Shown: positions 38,013 through 49,582, numbered from the stretch's first letter. The stretch: DNA of 64,000 bases from Epiperipatus broadwayi (GCA_028023455.1 JAQFVV010000032.1:3410001-3474000); one strand, 5' to 3'. Notes: a model not told the origin generated them from the sequence alone. Made by a program: numbers and translations.

Positions 38013-38516
38013 CTGTGTCCTTTCCGCTTAAGTGTAATAGTAATGATAAGAAGCCCAAGTTATAAGCACTAACGAGCGTTGCTCATCATTTTGAGTCTTA
38101 CAGGCTCGCGGCAACTTGGTCCGCCTTCCCCTTTATTGGGATCCCTGCTAGAAATAGTCTGATGGGCATATAAAGGTGGTCTTATGTTAATATACTGCAT
38201 ACTAGGACTCGGGGCTATGTTTTTCCCCTCTTCAGTAAGCGCCTACCTGGTCAAATACTTGTGACTTATGTCTACATCAGCCACAATCGTGTTTTTTTTT
38301 AGACATATCAAAAAAAATATATACATTTTTTTTCTTTCTGGAAGTCATATTAAAAAAATATTTTTTATATTTTAATAATCAGGGTTTAATTAGTTAGTTA
38401 GTTTTTATAATTTTTTTAAAAAAAATTACTATTTATTTTCCGGCTGTGAGTTTCTTTGGGTCATCGTTGTAACATTCTTTATCATTACAACTTATCTCAG
38501 GTTGTAGTTGTTAAAT

Positions 38517-38538
38517 CGAAGCCTGAGTTGGGTCGCCA
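38517..38538 (-). promoter_or_regulatory. E3 primer-binding site, tRNA-Lys-like
   Basis: The minus strand reads TGGCGACCCAACTCAGGCTT immediately after the LTR end. It compares with TGGCGCCCAACGTGGGGC for tRNA-Lys(CUU), allowing a few changes. Confidence 0.65.
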
Positions 38539-39926
38539 TTATAATGTTTTCTGTTTTGCTAGGCCTCTACACGCTAATATAAACTGCGCATGAGTTGATC
38601 AAGCTATGTCAAAAAAGAAGAAAGTTATATTTCTATTCTAAAAACATAGCTATATTTCCTGATCAACTCAGCCTATTAATTGTTGAGAATTGTGCTATTG
38701 ACAAAATCAGCTTTTAATTTATTTAATCTGGGCACCAGAATTCCTAAGAATTCGCTGAAATCACCATATAACATCTCACAAATAAAAAAAATACTTTTAA
38801 GCTAATCGATATTACATCATACCGTAACGAGAATTATTTTTTTAAGATTATTATTCCTGGGCTTATTCAAACATATTGGCAAAGGTAAATTCCATTTTAA
38901 ATCTTATTAAACTAATAATAAATTTAATACTAAAAAAATAATAACTTTATTATTAATAATGCACAATGAAAAAGATTGATAAAAGTAAAATCTCTTTTAT
39001 TCTAACAAACAGAAATATTTAACGTTAAATTGTTAATTAAACTGGAGAGAACCCACACTAATTCGGATATAAATCAATTAATAAGAAAAACAATTTCACA
39101 ATTACAGTTCACTTCCAAATTTCTTCTAGAAAGTTCCTAAAATGAATGTCCCTTGCACAAGAAAATTAATGTCTCTATCGGGATTGTTTAAACATATTTT
39201 TAAAAATTGTTTGCAAACGTTTAATTTTGTCACAATCGGGAATAATGAATCGTAGCTTACCGGTAAGTTTTGTGAATTCATGAAGATTGTAGCTTACTAT
39301 GCATAGTTTTTTGGGTTAGAATTGAGCTTGGCCTTTGATTATTAGTTGATCTTGTAATCTGTTCCGAAAGCTAGTCGCAGAGGCTTTTCTAGTATCCATC
39401 TTTTTAATGTGGTCAGCTAAAGCACTGGTCTACTCCCGCATGAAGGATTATATCATCGTGAAGTGGTCTTGGATTTAATAATCCAAAACCAGCCAAAGGA
39501 AAAACAGAAAAACAAGACGTTCTTCAAACTGATCTCTGCCTTTTATACTCTCTAGAGGCCCAGTTTTCCGACTTCTGCGCATGCTAATATCATGGCATTT
39601 TGTGTTTATAATCTTATACAGTCTTTATCATTTTTCAATTACTAAGTTCTCATTTTTTTTTATCAAGTTTTTCAGCCATGTTTAATTAGCTAAAATATTT
39701 TTCTTTTAGCTTATCTTTTTACTTGCTTTTGGAATTCTTTTGTTCTCTCTAATTCTACTTTTATTTCCAGTTAAGTAAAAAAAAATACGAAAGAAAAATT
39801 TAACTTTCATTGTACGTTATTTTTTTTTAAAAAAAAATTAGTCAAAAAAAAAATCTAAATTTACTTTTATTTTTTACCTCTTACCAAATGCCAATATATT
39901 TGCAACGTATATAAATAAACGTTACA
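38539..39926 (-). repeat. E3 LTR, right copy (5' LTR)
   Basis: Direct repeat of 36422-37806. It is followed by (AT)n, as is the left edge. Confidence 0.88.
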
Positions 39927-39941
39927 ATATATATATATATA

Positions 39942-40398
39942 TATAGCCAATTCTCATACTTTAATGGATAGGTTTCAATCTGCTTTACTCTCCAACTCTT
40001 CAACCGTCCATCCAATTGAAAATCTGATGATGGAATGCTCAAAGGCCACCCTGAGGCCGATATTCTTGTCACACCCATGTTGACCTAAGGTCAATCTGAT
40101 ACCTCATGTACAGGACATAATCCATTTTAATACATATACAAGAGATGTGAAGACATCTCCACTATGTAATAACTGAATCACACAGGCTTATTATATACCC
40201 GTGTCTACATATAGAATATATAGGGTATATGAGCACAGACTTTCATGTAACCCACCACTCTCCACACTATCTCATAACACTGATACATTTGAACACATAT
40301 ATGTTGAAAAGATAAATAATCACCAATATACATATTTTATGCTAAACCAAAAATCATCAGTTGGTCCAAATTACCATCTCCACACATATATGCTATAA
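39942..40398 (+). repeat. composite repeat family R, copy 2
   Basis: The first part (39942-40220) is repeated directly at 40645-40930 (aaaatcygatgatggaatgc, cacacccatgttgacctaag). The second part (40221-40338) matches 36228-36345 directly and 40929-41045 in inverse orientation. Confidence 0.85.
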
Positions 40399-40404
40399 GT
40401 GCTT

Positions 40405-40585
40405 AGTAATTTAATTTGCGCTTTACGCAAAAAAGTAAAGCTTGTCTAAAATATTATTAAAGAGTTATATGGCTAAGCGCTTTCAGAGAACTTAAGTCTC
40501 CATATTCATAGCCTAGTTTAATAACTCTTTAATAATATTTTAGACAAGCTTCACTTTTTTTGCATAAAGCATAAGTTAAATTACT
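40405..40585. repeat. fold-back sequence F2 (64 bp arms)
   Basis: Arms 40405-40468 and 40521-40585 are reverse complements with a handful of differences. The inner 30 bases (cttgtctaaaatattattaa and on) are perfect. The 52-base loop begins atggctaagcgctttcag. It is inserted between two copies of repeat family R. Confidence 0.92.
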
Positions 40586-40644
40586 TACTACTCAAAGGTG
40601 AAGTAGAAAACTAGTATTTTATAAGTGCTCAGATATATATTAAT

Positions 40645-41045
40645 ATAGCCAATCTTTATACTTTAATGGACAGGTTTCAATCTACTCCACACTCCAACTC
40701 TTTAATTGTCCATCCAATTGAAAATCCGATGATGGAATGCTCAAAGGTCACCCTAAGGCCGAGTTTCTTGTCACACCCATGTTGACCTAAGGTCAATCTG
40801 ATCCCTCATGTACAGGACATAATCCAATTTAATACATATACAAGGGATGGGCAGACATCTCTTTTATGTAATAACTGAAACACATAGGATTATTATATAC
40901 CTGTGTCTATATATGTAATATATAAGGTATATATTGGTGATTATTTATCTTTTCAACATATGTGTGTTCAAGGGTATCAGTGTTATGAGATAGTGTGGAG
41001 AGTGGTGGGTCATGTAAAAGTCTGTGCTCATATACCCTATATATT
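40645..41045 (+). repeat. composite repeat family R, copy 3, with inverted end
   Basis: 40645-40930 repeats 39942-40220. From 40929 the sequence is the reverse complement of 40221-40338 (ttggtgattatttatctttt), so the family members are joined in opposite orientations. Confidence 0.85.
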
Positions 41046-42441
41046 AAATTCTAAATTGTAAAATAAAATCCTGATTTTATTTTTTATTAGTTTAAAAAGA
41101 TTCTTCCAAAATCAATGTAATATAATTTGTTTTAATTGATTTATTATCACAATGAGCTTTTAAGTTTTAGAATGTCAAATATATTTTACTTAATAAAACA
41201 TCATATGTGAAGAATTTGCATCACAATCATTATTAGAAAACACTCAGAAATGAGCATCATCTTAGAAAAAACAACAAAAAATAAAATAAATGTGGGATTT
41301 GCAATGATTATATAAAGCCAACCATGAACGGAAAACATATTGACTTATATCAAATACTGATCTGAAGGTTTGTTTATTTGACAACTTGTGATATTATCTT
41401 TTAATATTATTGCTACCCATTTTTTTTTTTGATTAATTGTAGTTCTCCATTGTTTTCTGATACTAGTCAAATTTTCTTACAGAAAGCAATTAATATTCCA
41501 CTTTCTTAAAGTATCTTTGAGATAATCTTTAAAAAATCCATCTTTCCCATAAAAATTGTGCTCACATTAGGTATATAGTACTTTTAAAAAAACTTTTCTT
41601 CTATTCATTTGTTTTGAAGACCCAAGCCATCAAACACATACAATATTAGATTCTTTTCCACATCATTTTTTAATTTAAAAAGTATTTGTATTAGTATTTC
41701 AATCTTGGCAATGTATTTTCAAAATATTACAGAGCTTTCTTAAATGAATTTTTTACCCTGTTATTATGTTATGGTAATAAGAGATCTATGTCTCATTTTT
41801 ATACAATAAATTTTGCAGAATAACATCACTTTATTCTATTTTTAATCAGTTAACTCAAGATATTAAATATCCAAATTAAAAGTTTTTGAATAATTTTTCT
41901 TCCTTTACTGGTTCTGAGTTTCTTAAATATTGATTAAAAAACCAAAGATCTTTATTAGCTGCAATCAAAATATTAAAAAAAAATCTATAGATTATCTTTT
42001 GAATTTATAAAAAAAACATTACAATTATTAGCTTAATGTAAATATAGAAGCAAAAATATTTTTCTGCTTTTAGTCAGTTCAAAGTAAAATGTTCATCACC
42101 AAATCTAGAACTCATTTTGATGCCTGCTTTATAAAGCTACCTATTAATTGTTTCAGTGACTATTGACTTAAAAATGTAGTTAGTACACATTCCTATTTTC
42201 ATTTCAAAAAATCTTGAGTTTTTCACAATTATTATTAATGCCTTCACTAGTCTATTGTAAAAAACTGGTGATAAGTAAGCTACTTTCAAACATTGGTACA
42301 AAGATTTTTGATTATCAAGTTAATGGAAAGCAAAATTTTTGTTTCATTCAATTATTAAAAATTTAATTTGGAAATCCTAATCTAGAATGGAATGAGGGGG
42401 TTACAGTTCAAACAACATTTTCATAATATATATATATATAT
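41046..42441. other. AT-rich non-coding stretch before E4
   Basis: No gene or shared repeat was recognised. It ends in a (TA)n tract at about 42424-42441 that forms the left edge of E4. Confidence 0.55.
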
Positions 42442-45400
42442 TGTAACAAAATTAAAGATGGTTCAAATAACTATTACCATATCTGAGTTGTCTACAATAT
42501 ATATATATATATATATATATAAGATCATAATATTTAAAATAACGTTGGATTTCTCAAGATATCCCACTATCAATAATTATAAGCAAATTATTAACAACTA
42601 GTATTATAACTCAGGTATATGAAATCACGTTGAGGTGAGTACACTAGTAATTCAATAAAATATAACTCAGGTATACAGACAGTAGATCTTATCCACTTTC
42701 ATTTCTTGGTTTGATGTTAAGTGCATGTTTAAATAAATACTAAGTGAATATGGTCTAGCAGGGCGCCACTAGATTATCTGAATCTAGACACGGTTATATC
42801 TAATAACCTTTCACATGTACCGGGTTTGAATTCCCTTTTTTGGTACTTTATTTCTAATAAAAATGGAAGATTTTGCTTTTTGAGCCATATCACTATACGC
42901 ACTAATATTTAGGTAAAAGTAATACATCTTTAAACCAAAGTGGAGTATATTAGACATAAATCATTTCTTAGATCTTAGCATAACAAATGTGTTTCAATAT
43001 TTTTATAAGTTTACTAGCTCAGATTATATATAACTAATTTAGGATGGCAATTCACTAATCCTTGCATGAAATATATGATGGGATGTGGTTATAATAATAC
43101 TAAGAAATCACTAAATATTATAAAATCAATATTTATTTATGGCCTTTAAACAGTTAAACAGCTCATTAATTAAAATGTTGATGACGATGATGATGATGAT
43201 GATAATAATAACGATAATGACAAGGGTTTCAACTACAGCTCTAGGACTAAGCCTAAACATAAAACTAATTTTTATAAAGAAATTCATAATTATTGCTTAA
43301 TTTTAGCATATTTACTTATATCTTAAATAACTGATATTCAACCACTGATGATGATGAATGATCACACTTAACAAAGACTACACTTAATGAAATATATATG
43401 CCTCGTTTAATAAAACAAACTAATATTTATTACTGCATTTCTAACATATACATAAAAATTTCTAGATAAACATGAAAATTGATATGAATAAGAATAATAA
43501 TAATAATTGATTATATAACAATCCTCAGATTAATTTCAAGTTCTTCCCCCTTTCCCTTCAAATGTATATTGTATTAAGTTGGATGTCACATTGACCATGA
43601 TTTTCACTCCATGAGAAAAGTATTTCAAGAAAAAAAAAATTATCCGCTCATTAACACACATACTTTATAAATCTAACATGTAAGTAGAATGTTAAAAAAA
43701 AAATGTTAGTAGAAATTAGAAAAATCAAGTTTTAGAAACAAGTTTTAAATTATTTTCTCCCCCTCTCTTCTACCTCTGAAATGCTATACTTAACTTGAAA
43801 CAAAATAATCTAATATTTCAATACTATTTATTACTTCACATTCACTCGCAATTATACACATATAAAATATTACTATGTATGTGCGTGTTTTATCCCAAAA
43901 TAATAATAATATATTAGTTAAAACTAAAATCATAATACCATAAAAAAAATTGTTTTATACATTAATATTTCATAACTGTAAAATTAATAAACAAATAAAT
44001 TTTGATACATTCACAATCATTTATGTAGTTCAAAGCTATTATTATTAAGACATTCTTGGTTTCCATCGATCTGAATTGTCTTTAAAAGTTCTTTAAATAA
44101 AATATGTCACTTTATTACTAAATTTTTATTAATACTCTGATTTCATAAAGAAAATAGATATAAAAGTCATATTACCGATCCAAGGGTTCACTTGTCTTGT
44201 ATACTGTCTATACTTGGCAGCAACAATTTCCGTGTTCTTTGGAACAATCACTTTCTTGAAGTATATAATTATTTGATGATGAGGATCCTATTGAGGTTAT
44301 TTGCTTTAGTGGATAATTTGGAAATCATTATATCAATTTTTCTTCTCTTCCTGTCAAGCATGATTCTTTTAGTGGATGAAATACAGCAGTTGTTTTCACA
44401 TTTATAAATTTTCTTGAGTTTAAAATCAGTTGCTGGAACAATTAATTGGACTTGATGATTAATATTTATCGGTAGATTAATTCATCTTTCATCGAATGCA
44501 GGTGAATGCTTTCTTCCTTCTATTAAGAACATCTTATTTCTCTGGTCAGTTGAAAGGTGTAGAATATTATTTTAGACAAAACATCTTTTCTTTCCTATAT
44601 GATGTGCAGCTTTCCAGATGGTCAGACAAAGATGGGACATACATATAATTTTTCTAGCCAGTCATTTCTTATATTTTCAACATTCAATTTAATAGTCTAA
44701 TAATCTGAATCATAATCACAATAATAATAATTCAACTGATTTTTCCAGACACCTTTTTATATCCAATTTTTTAGCTAACTTAACCAATCAGAGATAGCGT
44801 CACTTGCTATTTTTGGACAAATTTGTTTTAATTAGATCTCTAATATATTTTCAACTAAATTATTTTTCAACTGAAAAGTTTAATCCTTTTTCCAGACACT
44901 TTTGTTAAAAAAATAGACTTAATCCTTTTTTTTTTACACCTAAGTAACATTTCAAATTTTTGAGCTTCCTTCTTTAGATCTTAAGATAAGACAATTTCAA
45001 AATTAGAGTTACCACCCAGCTTAAGCTCCCAAAGTGACAAACAATCATTTACAAAAACAAAATTGCTACAAAAATAGATATCTGATTCAACAGATTTCCT
45101 CTTTTAACATAAAATTGTACAAAAAAAATAATTTGACAGATTTAACCCTTCCTTTTCTTTCAATATTTAATAAATGTAAATTTCTGTATGTAATGTACAC
45201 ACATACTTCATTATTTCAAATCATTCATAAACTAACATTAAATAATATAATTGCTAGCTTAGTAATTATAACCCTATTATTTAATTAAATCTGTAACTTT
45301 TAAATCCCAATTACAATTATAGAAAAGCAAAATAGAAGTATAGAATAAGATATTAGAATTGATCAAGCATAGGTTAGTTTTAAAGAAAGTTAAAATGTTA

Positions 45401-45729
45401 AATAGTTGAAATATAAAACAATTAAATAGCTTACACATACACTGCCTATACGTATGCATTATAACTTTGCTTTTTAACAGAAAATTTAAATATTAAAAGT
45501 GTGTGCTGCTCTTTTTGAGATTTATTAACACACAAACAAGTAAAGCATATAATTGCTGACCCACTCTCTTTCTATCTAAAGCTTTTAGAACTGGACCTTG
45601 TAGGGTTTGAACTTGGATGCCCTACAGCTTCTTTTATGGTTATATAAAAATGTGATGATGATTTTGTTTTACATTTTCTTACATGCACATTACTATAAAT
45701 TTAGCTAATGACTAAATTGTAATGGCACA
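42442..45729 (-). repeat. E4 LTR, left copy (3' LTR)
   Basis: It matches 52612-55897. A visible difference is an expanded (TA)n at 42500-42521 that is only four units in the other copy. It contains a (GAT)n run at about 43177-43206 and short plus-strand ORFs present in both copies, without recognisable domains. Confidence 0.92.
42751..42833 (+). other. Pol III box A/box B-like tRNA remnant in E4 LTR
   Basis: TGGTCTAGCAGG at 42751 fits the box A consensus TRGYNNARNNGG. GGTTTGAATTC at 42823 (GGTTTGAATCC in the other LTR at 52977) is one base from box B. A stem-loop GGTTA-TATCTAA-TAACC lies between them. The boxes are farther apart than in most tRNAs and no acceptor stem pairs, so this is at best a degraded SINE or tRNA-like segment captured in the LTR. 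Confidence 0.4.
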
Positions 45730-45730
45730 A

Positions 45731-45745
45731 CTCCCCCCCCTTCGG
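45731..45745 (-). promoter_or_regulatory. E4 polypurine tract
   Basis: The minus strand reads CCGAAGGGGGGGGAG directly before the 3' LTR start. This is the expected position and composition for plus-strand DNA priming. Confidence 0.85.
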
Positions 45746-45922
45746 ATAAAATCATCAGCACCTTTGTTTTAACTACATCTAAAAAAAATCCTAACTAATA
45801 AAATACACTAATAATAATAAACACTAATAATTAAAAAAAAAAAGAAAAATTTCTAACTACTGGTAAATATCATACTTTTCATTAGAAAACTTAAAGTAAT
45901 TTATTTGGAGATCTTTGCCAGG

Positions 45923-46174
45923 CTATTCTGCTGAAGTATAAGGGATCAAACTCCTAGTGTTATAGGTTCTCTTATTCCCATCAAGAGTAGCAAGCATAAA
46001 GGCATTCTCTCCTATTTTTTTAGTAATTTGGAATGGTCCTTCATACAAATGTAAAAACTTTTTAAATTTGTTTCTTTGGGGGTTGCTAACATGAGGGGTG
46101 CATACCAGCACAAGATCATTGATCTTAAATGGATGTGGTTTGGTTTTGGATTGCTTTACCCTTTTTTGACCCAT
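45923..46174 (-). pseudogene. E4 integrase C-terminal part (GPY/F-like)
   Basis: 83 codons ending the pol region. The stretch FKKFLHLYEGPFQITKKIGE and then TYNTRSLIPY has the hydrophobic and G-P-F pattern of the GPY/F module found at the C-terminus of many gypsy integrases, which helps integrase multimerise and bind target DNA. It is separated from the integrase core by a frameshift in an A-rich run near 46210-46220. The stop codon is followed within 190 bp by the polypurine tract, so pol ends here. No chromodomain is visible. Confidence 0.8.
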
Positions 46175-46218
46175 GAGTTTAAGTTGGACTCGAGCCTTAT
46201 TAAGGTCATCATCATTAT

Positions 46219-46659
46219 TTATTTTTTAAGGGTAATAGGCAAGGGGATTTTAATCAGCAAGGGTTCCTGTTTTCCATAATGCAACCTAACAGGGGGGAAT
46301 CCTGTCAATTCATTACAAGTGATATTAATGAGATTTACCAACTCAGGAAGCTTATTCACCCACTGTCTATGATCATCTGGAATGTAGACTCTATAAAGTC
46401 TGCTAAGCTCACGCATAATGCGCTCGCAGGGGTTAGACTGTGGATTTCTTATAGAGCTCATAACATGCTTGATGTTCTGAGTTTGAACCCATTTCTTCCA
46501 GGTCTTAGATACAAAGGTAGTGGCATGATCTCTCAAAATCACATCAGGTTTACCCACAGCTTGCAACTGGTGGTTGGTGAGGCACCTGATAACACCCTTA
46601 GCATCAGTCCGGGGCACAGCAAATGCAGAAACAAGTTTAGAGAATACATCATATGCCAC
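46219..46659 (-). pseudogene. E4 integrase catalytic core (second D and E)
   Basis: 146 codons of the RNase H-fold integrase core (rve). VILRDHATTFVSKTWKKW holds the second catalytic Asp and NPQSNPCERIMRELSRLYR the Glu of the D,D35E triad. The first Asp is in the preceding piece. The two pieces are in the same frame and separated by an in-frame TGA at 46675-46677. A CGA-to-TGA change would explain it. The integrase would join element ends to host DNA. Confidence 0.88.
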
Positions 46660-46674
46660 TAAAATGAACTTTTG

Positions 46675-46923
46675 TCAGTTATAGGCAGGAAGTGGTCCAT
46701 AAAAATCAAGTGCCAACAATTGGTTAGGCCGATCCAGGATTATGGGTTGTAAAACACCGACAAATGACCTAGCATGATACTTAGTCTTGGCACAAATTGT
46801 ACATTGTTTAAGGATATCACTGATATTTCTATACATCTGATTCCAATAGAAGTAATTCTTTAACACATAATAAATCTTTGGAGTGCCATAATGGCCATAT
46901 TTGCAATGAGCATATTTTACCAA
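46675..46923 (-). pseudogene. E4 integrase N-terminal zinc domain and first D
   Basis: 82 codons. The HHCC zinc-binding domain reads HCKYGHYGTPKIYYVLKNYF then YW and a CTICAKTK Cys pair, as in retroviral-type integrases. LLALDFYGPLP carries the first Asp of the catalytic triad. A frameshift separates it from the RNase H piece upstream (about 46925-46940). A TGA ends it in the middle of the core. Confidence 0.88.
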
Positions 46924-46924
46924 T

Positions 46925-47488
46925 TTATCTATGAGAAATTTTAGGAATCACGATCCTCCAGGGGTTAACATGATGACCCTTAACCTTATACATGAGAATA
47001 CCCCGATTAAACTTATACTGGGCAAAAACTTTCTTGAGAGATTTCTTGGAGCTGTGGCGGTTTATGGGATGATTCAGGATGGTGATGATTCTGCCCAATT
47101 TTAGGTCTTGTTTTTGAATCCCAGCCAAATTATGGTAATCTTTTAAGATATCTCTCTCTAATTCAACATTAATATTATTAATTAAGATATTCTCTGTACC
47201 AGGATGTTGGGGCACAAGACAGACAGGGTGATGACTAAGAACATCCTTTGGGATATTCTTAATACCCTCAACATAGGCAATGCTGTAATTAAACTGTTGT
47301 AGGTATAGACTCCACCTAATTAATCTTTCATTATTTAAATAGCTTTTACTTAGAAATTCTAAGCTCCTATGGTCTGACAAAACAATGACCTCAGAGCCAA
47401 GCAAAAACTGGTGTAGCTTCTGAAAGGCCCATACCACTGCTAGGGCTTCTTTCTCTGTTATGAAGTAGTTCAACTCTGCCCCTCTCAA
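46925..47488 (-). pseudogene. E4 RNase H and connection to integrase
   Basis: 187 codons. YFITEKEALAVVWAFQKLHQ contains the catalytic Glu and VLSDHRSLEFLSKSYLNNER an Asp of a gypsy-type RNase H. The domain continues with RWSLYLQQFNYSIAYVEG. The first catalytic Asp lies upstream in a stretch reachable only through frameshifts near 47630 and 47510. RNase H removes RNA from the RNA/DNA hybrid during reverse transcription. The remaining 100 residues form the linker to integrase. Confidence 0.88.
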
Positions 47489-47546
47489 ATGTCTACTTAA
47501 AAATATAAGACCTGAGGTCTTTGATCTTCATCAAGCTGATATAAAA

Positions 47547-49223
47547 CTACTTCCAGACCATAGTGGCTACTGTCTGTCTGTACAAAAAACTTTTTACCAA
47601 AATCAGGGTAAGACAAATTGTCATGTGCTTCAAAAAGGTTTGTTTTATAGTATTGAACTCCCTGGTATGCTCAGTGGTCCACCTCCACCTTTCTGATTTC
47701 TTTAATAACACAGACAAATACTGAGTATCCTCGGCAAAGTCCCTATAAAACTTATGATAATAGTTACATAAACCAAGGAAGGACCGCAGTTGCTTTTTGG
47801 TTTTTGGCATTGAGAAATCCTGAATAGCAGCAATTTTTTTGGGATGGGGTTTGATACCCTGTTCACTGATTACATGTCCCAGAAAAGTAATTTCTTTTGC
47901 AGCTATTGTACATTTCTCTAGGTTTATCTTGACATTATGGGCTAAACACTCTTCAAAGAATATCTGTAAGTGTTCTAGATGCTCTGTAAGACTGCTGGAA
48001 GCAATAACTATGTCATCCACATACATGATGATCTTTTCTTTCAATTGTTTTGAAAAGATCATATCCAAACATCTGATCAAACCAGCACCACTGTTAATGA
48101 GACCGAAGGGCATTCTTGTAAAAACATAAGTTTGACCTTGAAAGCGAAAAGCTGTATATTTTTGGTCTTCACAGTGTAGTGGTATCTGCCAATAACTGGC
48201 TGTCAGATCAAAAGATGAGAAAATTGACTTTTGTTTGAATTTAATTAGGAGCTCATGCACAGGTGGAGGAATATCGCATTCAGGAATGGTTATCTGGTTC
48301 AGCATACGAGCATCAAGACGTACCCTCACTGTACCATCTTTCTTTCTGATAATGACTAAAGGGTTGACATAAGCAGAGGAACAATTCTGAATAATTTCCC
48401 ATTCCAACATTTGGTCTATCTGTTTTTGTACCTCGGCCTGATACTGATAGGGCACTGGATACATTTTCTGTTGAAAAGGTTCATTAGCCTTTAACTTAAT
48501 TCGATGAGTATATCCTCTGATTATGCCTGGAACAGTGGAAAACAGGCTGTTATAATTGTACATCAGTTGGTATAAATTTTCCCCTATAGTCAAATTGGCA
48601 AGAAAAACATGATTAATTTTAGTTCTAATACCAACATCAATTAGGGTGCTTTGAATACATAGCAATTGACCAGAGAGCTTAGGTAACTCCCATTCAAAGG
48701 GCAACTGTTCTTGTTGACATAAAAATAGCCCATTCTCATAATCTAATTTACATTTATTTCTGATCATGAAGTCTGAACCTATAATGACATCATGAACCAA
48801 TTCAGGCATAATCAAGAAGACATGACCAAACTCAGACTGGTTAAGCCTAAAATTAATCCAAACCTGCTTGTTGGCCAGCCTGGTTCTCTTCCCGTTAGCC
48901 AGAGTCACTTGTATCTGTTTAATGGGCAAGGAGGGTATACAACTATTTACATGAAGCATCTTTTGATATGCTTTTTCTGAGATGATGGAGGCTTGACTAC
49001 CAGAGTCAATTAAGGCATTTATACTAATCCCCTCCATCAATAATTTAAGAACAGGACAGTTATATTGGATAGGTGGTTCACCTAGTTCAAATGGCTCTAG
49101 GTAATCCACATCCAGATCAAGGGTATTTAATAACCACATCTCATTGTCCCTCTTATTGTTAGCATATGGCCCCAGCACTGAGGAACTATTATACCAGGAC
49201 CACTCTAGTTTAGTGATGGAGTT
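47547..49223 (-). pseudogene. E4 protease and reverse transcriptase
   Basis: The frame opens at 49223, overlaps the end of gag by about 19 bases in the -1 frame, and stays open to 47547. An aspartic protease site (NALIDSGSQASIISEKAYQK) lies near residue 60. The reverse transcriptase follows: KKDGTVRVRLDARMLNQITI, FSSFDLTASYWQIPLH (first catalytic Asp), MPFGL, then IIMYVDDIVIASSSLTEH with the YVDD active site, FLGHVISEQGIKPHPKK, and KKQLRSFLGLCNYYHKF (connection). The order and motifs are gypsy-like. The Cys common in VRxCxDxR is Arg here. The C-terminal 15-20 residues are out of frame because of a frameshift near 47630. The gag overlap suggests -1 ribosomal frameshifting, but I see no canonical slippery heptamer. 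Confidence 0.93.
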
Positions 49224-49555
49224 TTATTTTGGGCCTTTCCCCCTGGCCTTTTTAGCACTGTGGTAATTCCACTGGTAGAGGGTTGCTTATCTCTGGGAAT
49301 TACTTTCTTCCCGACATTATCCCTAAAATTTCCCCAGGATTGATTAGGAGGCCTAGCCCTATAATTATTTCTATATCCATAACTACTAAAATTCTGATCA
49401 TTTGTCTGATCACCCAGATTCAGATTAGAGACATTATAATTATACCTGTCCTTGGTGCTCTTGGGCCTAGTCTCTGAATCTAGCTCTGAAATCTCTAGAG
49501 CATCCAGGATTTCTGATGCTTCCTCTATACTGTGGCAATCAGCAGCAATTAGCAT
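49205..49555 (-). pseudogene. E4 gag C-terminal part
   Basis: 116 codons, in the same frame as the preceding gag piece and separated from it by two in-frame TGA codons (49583-49585 and 49568-49570). The start continues the capsid-like domain (CHSIEEASEILDALEISELD). The rest is an Asn/Tyr/Arg/Gly-rich tail (NFSSYGYRNNYRARPPNQSW) where a nucleocapsid should be. No CCHC zinc knuckle is present. RNA binding through the RG/YG-rich tail is an inference. Confidence 0.75.
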
Positions 49556-49582
49556 TTGTTCAATGCTTCAGGGAAGATTGTG

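Larger units (their letters stand above)
37807..38538 (-). other. E3 interior
   Basis: Moderately GC-rich at 37900-38270 (ggctcgcggcaacttggtcc), then AT-rich. It contains the short ORF listed separately and, at its right edge, the primer-binding site. No polypurine tract is obvious beside the left LTR. Confidence 0.7.
36422..39926 (-). mobile_element. E3: non-autonomous LTR element
   Basis: Direct repeats of about 1.39 kb (36422-37806 and 38539-39926) flank a 0.73 kb interior. On the minus strand the LTR starts TGTAACGTTTATTTATAT and ends ACATTATAA, similar ends to E1. The right LTR is followed directly by TGGCGACCCAACTCAGGCTT, a tRNA-Lys-like primer-binding site. Both outer flanks are (AT)n. 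LTR differences are few (a few percent by eye) and mostly C/T or G/A changes, many at CpG. The interior encodes no retrotransposon enzymes, so mobilisation would depend on another element. Its size fits a large-LTR non-autonomous element more than a classical TRIM. Confidence 0.88.

Noticed and set aside
44192-45288. 71- and 84-codon plus-strand ORFs in the E4 LTR, repeated at 54358-55456
   Set aside because: They recur only because the LTRs are near-identical. They have low-complexity composition and no domain.
46279-46662. 127-codon plus-strand ORF
   Set aside because: It is the antisense shadow of the integrase core, whose catalytic motifs are on the minus strand.
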